Part shown: positions 6,566 through 10,499 of the stretch, one piece after another
How the letters are laid out: every line of letters starts with the position of its first letter
Position numbering within the stretch: position 1 is the first letter of the stretch
Source of the DNA: Arcobacter sp. UBA7394
GTDB taxonomy: Bacteria > Campylobacterota > Campylobacteria > Campylobacterales > Arcobacteraceae
Reading direction: 5' to 3'
Length of the DNA: 10,499 bases
Assembly: GCA_002470185.1 (NCBI GenBank)
Contig: DKNG01000254.1
Coordinates: 665-11,163 of the forward strand
Made by a program: the position numbers and the translations under genes
Notes under the pieces: generated by a model
The model's database searches: none
Seen by the model: only the letters and a program-made list of their open reading frames with translations
Told to the model about the DNA's origin: nothing

Positions 6566-7407
6566 GAAATTGGAATATGAATTAGTGTTTTTAGATTTTC
6601 TGGTTTTGTACGCCTTGGATCTCGATTAAGATACTCTTCAAAAAATGGTGTATTTCTTAGAGTTATTTCATTCTCCAGTATCCATGAAGTAATTTGTTCG
6701 TAAGTCTTAGTTAGATTCTCATAAGGTCCTACATGCAAAAACTGGGCATATTTTCCACCTTTTATAATATTAGGGACGACTTCCCCTTCGGGTTTTACGC
6801 TTTTATCATCCCAAGTAATACACATATCAAATCTGATTTTATTTTCATCTGTAACTTTTGGATCATCATGTGCAATTCCAAAACATCTAGCTTCTTTACC
6901 CATTAGATTTTTTTTGAATTTAATTTTTTGTGTATATGCAAACTTCATTAAAATTTCTGCAACTTTAGGTGCAGTCTCTACATAAGCCCCTACTCCTCTA
7001 ACACTTAAAACCTCAATATCATCAAACTCTACATATTTTGCTTCTAACATAACTTCACCTTTTTTTTCTTTTACTTTCAAAGCAAAATCCCTAGGACTTA
7101 CTCCAAAATGTTTTTTGAAAGCTTTTGAAAAAGAGGCATTAGTTTCATAACCATGTTCAAGTGCAATATCTGTAATTTTCTTTTTAGATTTAAAAGACTT
7201 TGCAGAATTTTGTAGTCTTACCATTCTTATATAATCAGCAAGACTTTGCCCAATGATGTATTTGAATATTCGATGAAAATGATATTTTGAAAAACTTGCA
7301 ACTTTTGCTAAATCTTCCAGACTTAACTCTTCATTACAATTTTCTTCAATATAAAATATCACCTTATAAACATTTTGTATATACTCGTCTTTAGTTGTTT
7401 TCTTCAT
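6562..7407 (-). CDS. AraC-family regulator with C-terminal GyrI-like effector-binding domain
   Basis: 281 residues, the usual two-domain size. Residues about 12-110 contain both helix-turn-helix motifs (LSLEDLAKVASFSKYHFHRIF; ITDIALEHGYETNASFSKAFK, with GVSPRDF). Residues about 122-281 match the GyrI-like/SbmC/Rob effector domain: VEFDDIEVLSVRGVGAY, CFGIAHDDP, then the conserved GGKYAQFLHVGPYENLTKTY and the PFFEEYLNRDP and IHIPI end. Proteins of this type (Rob, BmrR-like sensors) bind hydrophobic or cationic compounds and control efflux or stress genes. The start has a clear AGAGGT site, and a perfect TATAAT at 7431-7436 gives it its own promoter. It ends 55 nt upstream of the cupin AraC gene, with a palindrome between. 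Its target genes cannot be named from the window. Confidence 0.93.
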   Translation of the reverse strand: MKKTTKDEYIQNVYKVIFYIEENCNEELSLEDLAKVASFSKYHFHRIFKYIIGQSLADYIRMVRLQNSAKSFKSKKKITDIALEHGYETNASFSKAFKKHFGVSPRDFALKVKEKKGEVMLEAKYVEFDDIEVLSVRGVGAYVETAPKVAEILMKFAYTQKIKFKKNLMGKEARCFGIAHDDPKVTDENKIRFDMCITWDDKSVKPEGEVVPNIIKGGKYAQFLHVGPYENLTKTYEQITSWILENEITLRNTPFFEEYLNRDPRRTKPENLKTLIHIPIS

Positions 7408-7430
7408 AATACCTCTTTTAGCTTGGTGAA

Positions 7431-7436
7431 ATTATA
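7431..7436 (-). promoter_or_regulatory. -10 box of the AraC/GyrI regulator gene
   Basis: A perfect TATAAT on the minus strand in the 49-nt gap after the RNase H stop. It predicts a start at A7424 and a 17-nt leader containing AGAGGT, so this gene can be transcribed independently of the RNase H gene. Confidence 0.6.
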
Positions 7437-7456
7437 AGATATATACAAAAGTAAAA

Positions 7457-7936
7457 CTACTCCATACTTGCTATATTTAAATGCTCTCGTAAAGCTCTTC
7501 GTGAAGCCTTATCTACTTTTGAGAAGATTTTATCAATATCATCTTTTTCGCTAGATTTTTTATGACCTTTTACTTTAATAAACTCACACTTATTCTTATC
7601 TATTACTTCATAGAACTCTTTATATAAAATTTGATTTTTAACTTCTTTATTTGTACTTGTTTTATAATTGTTTTTTTCTAGTTTTTCTCTTCTATTTAAT
7701 AAGCTAAAGATATTTTGACAATCTGTATATACTTCAAAATTATTAAAGTCATCTAATTCTTTTACAGCCCATAAAAAAGTTTGTAATTCTAATTTAGTAG
7801 AAGAAGTATCTTTGAATTGTTTTGTATAAATTTTTGATTCACTTTTAAAGTCATCATCATAGTATAAAAAAGCAGCTATACCTATCTTACTTTGGGGGTT
7901 TACACTTGAGTCACAAAATAGTTTTATTTTTTTCAT
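7457..7936 (-). CDS. Divergent RNase HI-family protein
   Basis: 159 residues. The RNase H fold is indicated by the order of acidic catalytic residues: D9 in LFCDSS, E50 in TKLELQTFLWAV, D72 in VYTDCQNI, and D142 in VDKASRRALR, with H125 in VKGHKK in the usual position of the catalytic-loop histidine. It would cut the RNA strand of RNA-DNA hybrids. It differs from classical RnhA: DSS replaces the DGS-like start, and a lysine-rich segment (about 82-100) lies after the third strand where some enzymes carry a basic substrate-binding handle. I therefore do not assign rnhA. There is no Shine-Dalgarno; an extended -10 ends 5 nt before the ATG, and an in-frame TAA three codons upstream fixes this start. 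Transcribed divergently from the cytochrome gene. Confidence 0.8.
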   Translation of the reverse strand: MKKIKLFCDSSVNPQSKIGIAAFLYYDDDFKSESKIYTKQFKDTSSTKLELQTFLWAVKELDDFNNFEVYTDCQNIFSLLNRREKLEKNNYKTSTNKEVKNQILYKEFYEVIDKNKCEFIKVKGHKKSSEKDDIDKIFSKVDKASRRALREHLNIASME

Positions 7937-7941
7937 AAAAG

Positions 7942-7950
7942 ATTATACCA
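7942..7950 (-). promoter_or_regulatory. Extended -10 of the RNase H gene
   Basis: The minus strand reads TG-G-TATAAT, a perfect extended -10, then CTTTT and the ATG at 7936. The geometry is the same as for the cupin AraC gene and predicts a leaderless transcript. Confidence 0.55.
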
Positions 7951-8008
7951 TAGCTAAGTAATATAACTATTATTGATAAATGTCATGTTAATAAACTTTA
8001 TTTTTATA

Positions 8009-8014
8009 TATACT
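8009..8014 (+). promoter_or_regulatory. -10 box of the cytochrome/NapG-like operon
   Basis: TATACT at the end of a T-rich stretch, predicting transcription start near A8021 and a 16-nt leader carrying AAGGA (8026-8030), a strong ribosome site 6 nt before the ATG. No -35 box or FNR/NssR-type palindrome was recognised in the 100-bp divergent gap. Confidence 0.5.
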
Positions 8015-8036
8015 TCAAAAAACATAAGGACAGAAA

Positions 8037-9197
8037 ATGAAAGCTTTTTTATTTTTACTTTTTATCTTAGTGAACTCTTATGCTCAAGAGTTTGTAAAAA
8101 GTAATACATGTAAAGGGTGTCACCCTACTATTTACGCAGAGTTTTATAATTCATCACACAGAAAAGCTTCTACATTTGAAGATAAGATTCATAATGCTGT
8201 TTGGAATTTACATCCTCTAAAACAAGAAGGTACATATTCATGTGCAAAGTGTCATACTCCAACAGATTTAAAATTACTAAATAAGTTAAAAGAAAAAAAA
8301 GAAGCACTTCCTGTTAAAAATGAAGTACAAACACAAGAAGCAATTTCATGTGCTTATTGTCATAGTATAAAAGATGTAGAGAAACATAGCAAGATGAATG
8401 AAAATATCGTGACTTTAAAAGACAAAGTATTTTATTCAGCAAATGAAAATAATAGGGATTTAAAAAATAAAGAATTCAAAGATGAAATTACTCTTTTTGG
8501 AATGATGAAGAAAAAATCAGGCTCACCTTTTCATAAAATAGATTATTCAAATAAAAACTTCTATACCGGAAAAATGTGTATGGGATGTCATTCTCACTTA
8601 CAAAACCATAATAACTTTGATTTATTTAGAGTTGATGAAAAAGGCGCACAAGATGAAGAGACAAATTGTATTTCTTGTCATATGCCAAAAGTTAAAGGTA
8701 GCTCTACAAGTATAAAAATTACTAAGACACATAGATTTCATGGTTTTGCAAGTGCTTCAAAAAACCAAGATTTATTAGCAAAATATATAAAAATCAAGTT
8801 TAAACAGAAAAAAGAGTCCTTTGAAATATCAATTAAAAATGAAGCTAGCCATAATCTATTTTTGCAACCATTAAGACTTGCAGTTCTAAAAGTAAATGTT
8901 CTAAGAGATTCAAAAACTATTAAACAAGAGAATAAAACTTTTGCAAGAATCATAGGAAAAGACGGAAAAGCTACAATGCCTTGGTTAGCCAATAGTGAAA
9001 TTAAAAATAATATGATAAAAGCAAATGAAAGAAGAGTTATTAAATATGATTTCAAACTTCAAGAAAATGATAAAGTAGAAGTAGTATTTGGATATTTCAA
9101 AGTTAATCCAAAAATGTTAAAAAAACTAAAACTAGAAAATGATGAAGAGAGTACAAAGTTTAATATCTTAAAAAGTGAATTCTTTCACTCAAAATAA
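8037..9197 (+). CDS. Exported pentaheme cytochrome c
   Basis: 386 residues. A Sec signal peptide (MKAFLFLLFILVNSYA, likely cleaved after A16) sends it to the periplasm. Five CXXCH heme sites are visible at 25-29 (CKGCH), 69-73 (CAKCH), 105-109 (CAYCH), 181-185 (CMGCH) and 211-215 (CISCH). The spacing and the CISCHMPK...HRFHGF segment resemble the cytochrome c554/hydroxylamine oxidoreductase-like multiheme group, but eight-heme catalytic enzymes of that group are larger, and no catalytic heme motif (such as CXXCK) is seen. Residues about 245-386 are heme-free and beta-rich; IKNEASHNLFLQPLRLAVLKV looks like a degenerate form of the N..GH.xP...R module seen in other multiheme cytochromes (inference). 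It probably carries electrons or acts as a small reductase. The Fe-S gene follows after 11 nt, indicating joint expression. Confidence 0.88.
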   Translation: MKAFLFLLFILVNSYAQEFVKSNTCKGCHPTIYAEFYNSSHRKASTFEDKIHNAVWNLHPLKQEGTYSCAKCHTPTDLKLLNKLKEKKEALPVKNEVQTQEAISCAYCHSIKDVEKHSKMNENIVTLKDKVFYSANENNRDLKNKEFKDEITLFGMMKKKSGSPFHKIDYSNKNFYTGKMCMGCHSHLQNHNNFDLFRVDEKGAQDEETNCISCHMPKVKGSSTSIKITKTHRFHGFASASKNQDLLAKYIKIKFKQKKESFEISIKNEASHNLFLQPLRLAVLKVNVLRDSKTIKQENKTFARIIGKDGKATMPWLANSEIKNNMIKANERRVIKYDFKLQENDKVEVVFGYFKVNPKMLKKLKLENDEESTKFNILKSEFFHSK

Positions 9198-9208
9198 AAA
9201 GTAAAAAT

Positions 9209-9946
9209 ATGGCAGAAAAACTAAAATTAGATAGAAGAGAATTTATCCAAAAATCCACTTTAGGAATTTTGGGTTTATTAACAGCATCAGGAGTGGCACT
9301 AGCCCCACATTTAAATGCTCATGAAAGTAGATTAAGACCTCCTGGAGCACAAAATGAAAAGGACTTTTTATCTTTGTGTATTAAGTGTGGGCAATGTGCC
9401 CAAGTTTGTCCTTATCATAGTATTGAATTAGCTGATATATTCAAAGGTCATGGAATTGGAACACCATATATTGACTCATTACAAAGAGCTTGTTATTTAT
9501 GTACAGCACTTCCATGTGTACTAGCATGTCCAACAGATGCACTAAGTCACGATACAGAAAAACCAGAAGATGTAAAAATGGGTATTGCAGTATTTAAATT
9601 CTCAAACAAATGTATTGGGGTTAGTACTGAAGAAGTAACAAGAAAAGATATAGACAGGATTTATACTCATCCACATACTAATAAACTAGAAAATGAAGTA
9701 TTAGAAAAACTAGAGGAGTATGAAGATAAGCAGTGTACAATTTGTGCAGATATGTGTCCTTATCCAAACTCTATATTAGCTATTGAAATGGTTGATGATA
9801 ACTCAAACAATGGTAAAAAACCAAAAATAAACTCTTCATGTGTTGGCTGTGGTGTTTGTGCTGAATTATGCCCCTCTGCTGCTATTGTAATTGAGCCAAG
9901 ACTTTCATACGAAGATTATTATAAAAAAGGGAAAAGAAACAATTAA
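9209..9946 (+). CDS. Tat-exported NapG/MauM-like ferredoxin with four [4Fe-4S] clusters
   Basis: 245 residues. A twin-arginine signal (DRREFIQKS, R9/R10, hydrophobic 18-32) implies folding with clusters inserted before export. After LRPPGAQNEKDFL come cluster I C57/C60/C63 with C67 (CIKCGQCAQVCP), cluster II C95/C98/C103/C107, cluster III C135 plus C176/C179/C183, and cluster IV C211/C214/C217/C221. Order and spacing match NapG, which passes electrons from quinol via NapH to periplasmic nitrate reductase. Here there is no NapH, NapA or NosZ gene; the neighbour is the pentaheme cytochrome 11 nt upstream, its likely partner. Unusually, about 40 residues separate the first and second cysteines of cluster III. 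The ribosome site is weak, consistent with translational coupling. A nap- or nos-specific role is not claimed. Confidence 0.87.
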   Translation: MAEKLKLDRREFIQKSTLGILGLLTASGVALAPHLNAHESRLRPPGAQNEKDFLSLCIKCGQCAQVCPYHSIELADIFKGHGIGTPYIDSLQRACYLCTALPCVLACPTDALSHDTEKPEDVKMGIAVFKFSNKCIGVSTEEVTRKDIDRIYTHPHTNKLENEVLEKLEEYEDKQCTICADMCPYPNSILAIEMVDDNSNNGKKPKINSSCVGCGVCAELCPSAAIVIEPRLSYEDYYKKGKRNN

Positions 9947-9993
9947 GATTTGATTAGTATCATTGTTTTTATAAAAATATAAAGGCACTATAT

Positions 9994-10499
9994 ATGAACT
10001 TTCCAGAGTTAATACACGGAAAACTAATAAAAAGATACAAACGTTTTTTAGCAGATATTATTTTAGATGACGGACAAGAAATTACAGCACATGTTCCAAA
10101 TACAGGTGCAATGACTTCTTGTATTGAAGAGAATTGTTCAGTTTGGGTGAGTTTTCATGATAACCCAAAAAGAAAACTAAAATACACGCTAGAGCTAACA
10201 CAAATGAACGAGCAACTTATTTGTACAAACACAGGAGTAGCTAATAAAATAGCTATAGAAGCTGTTAAAAATGAAAATATAAAAGAACTTCAAGGTTATA
10301 AAAATATAAAACCTGAACAAAAATACGGTCAAAATAGTCGAATTGATATTCTATTATCAAATGATGAAGATGAAAAGAAGTGTTATGTTGAAGTTAAAAG
10401 TGTAAGTTTAAGAATTGAAGATGAACTTGCTTTTCCAGACTCAGTTACAGAGAGAGGAACTAAACATTTAGAAGAGCTAATGAATATTGTTCAAGAAGG
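9994..10499 (+). CDS. sfsA: SfsA family protein (3' end outside window)
   Basis: 168 codons are visible before the right edge; a typical SfsA has about 230. The protein starts MNFPELIHGKLIKRYKRF with an AAAGG ribosome site 8 nt upstream. Family motifs: the N-terminal OB-fold segment AHVPNTGAM, NSRIDILL, VEVKSVSL and FPDSVTERGTKHLEELM, the last three forming a PD-(D/E)XK nuclease-like core. SfsA was first named for a sugar fermentation phenotype in E. coli, and its real function is still poorly defined; DNA or nucleotide binding is usually proposed. It starts 47 nt after the NapG-like gene on the same strand, with no clear terminator and no convincing promoter between, so co-transcription is possible, though a functional link is unlikely. 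Confidence 0.93.
   Translation, partial: MNFPELIHGKLIKRYKRFLADIILDDGQEITAHVPNTGAMTSCIEENCSVWVSFHDNPKRKLKYTLELTQMNEQLICTNTGVANKIAIEAVKNENIKELQGYKNIKPEQKYGQNSRIDILLSNDEDEKKCYVEVKSVSLRIEDELAFPDSVTERGTKHLEELMNIVQE

Noticed and set aside
7951..8008. FNR- or NssR-like operator between the RNase H and cytochrome genes
   Set aside because: I could not find a TTGAT-N4-ATCAA-type or other convincing dyad; the TTGATA at 7973-7978 has no matching half-site.
8738..9055. 105-residue hydrophobic open frame on the minus strand
   Set aside because: Antisense to the cytochrome C-terminal domain, with no recognisable family and no convincing ribosome site; judged a shadow frame.
8037..9197. NrfA nitrite reductase or octaheme Hao/MccA
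   Set aside because: NrfA needs a CXXCK or equivalent catalytic heme and is larger; only five CXXCH sites are present, and there is no sixth to eighth heme motif.
9209..9946. Naming the ferredoxin napG or nosG
   Set aside because: There are no nap or nos partners, the cluster III spacing is unusual and the neighbour is a pentaheme cytochrome, so only family-level assignment is safe.
9947..9993. A separate promoter for sfsA (TTGATT with TATAAA)
   Set aside because: The spacer is only 14 bp and the -10 match is weak in a region where such strings are common by chance.

Overview
The window is very AT-rich, tightly packed bacterial chromosome. Its signatures point to Campylobacterota of the Arcobacter type: a low-GC coding style, TATAAT-like -10 boxes without clear -35 boxes, a heme-binding DUF3365 sensor kinase whose visible end (EEMMIAQSR) resembles the start of the kinase core in Arcobacter proteins, and periplasmic multiheme and NapG-type electron carriers. 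This assignment is inference from sequence style, because no rRNA or other marker gene is present. I see no tRNA, CRISPR array, insertion sequence or phage gene.

Layout. (1) 1-3549, minus strand: a three-gene signalling operon with 8-bp gaps, transcribed in the order HDOD protein, REC response regulator with an unusual C-terminal half, then a membrane histidine kinase with a periplasmic c-heme DUF3365 sensor and two PAS domains. The kinase runs off the left edge. (2) 3676-5043, plus strand: a flavoprotein disulfide reductase of the lipoamide dehydrogenase/mycothione reductase/MerA family. It ends tail to tail, with stop codons overlapping, against (3) 5040-7936, minus strand: LysE-type exporter, AraC regulator with cupin domain, AraC regulator with GyrI-like domain, and a divergent RNase HI. 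(4) 8037-9946, plus strand: an exported pentaheme cytochrome c and a Tat-exported NapG-like protein with four [4Fe-4S] clusters. (5) 9994 to the right edge: sfsA, truncated by the window.

How the genes may work together. The kinase, regulator and HDOD protein probably form one signalling pathway responding to redox state, oxygen or a heme ligand. The AraC (cupin) and LysE genes look like a regulator plus the exporter it controls. The pentaheme cytochrome and NapG-like protein look like a small periplasmic electron-transfer module with no catalytic or membrane partner visible here. The flavoprotein, RNase H and SfsA appear to be stand-alone housekeeping or accessory genes.

The most interesting non-coding signals are: a perfect 12-bp inverted repeat that overlaps both the likely promoter and the Shine-Dalgarno sequence of lysE; a perfect 14-bp-arm palindrome over the stop codon of the GyrI-type regulator; and two genes (cupin AraC and RNase H) whose perfect extended -10 box lies exactly 5 nt before the ATG, suggesting leaderless mRNAs. 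I found no clearly new multi-gene defence or mobile system. The cytochrome/NapG-like pair and the signalling operon are the best candidates for undescribed biology.
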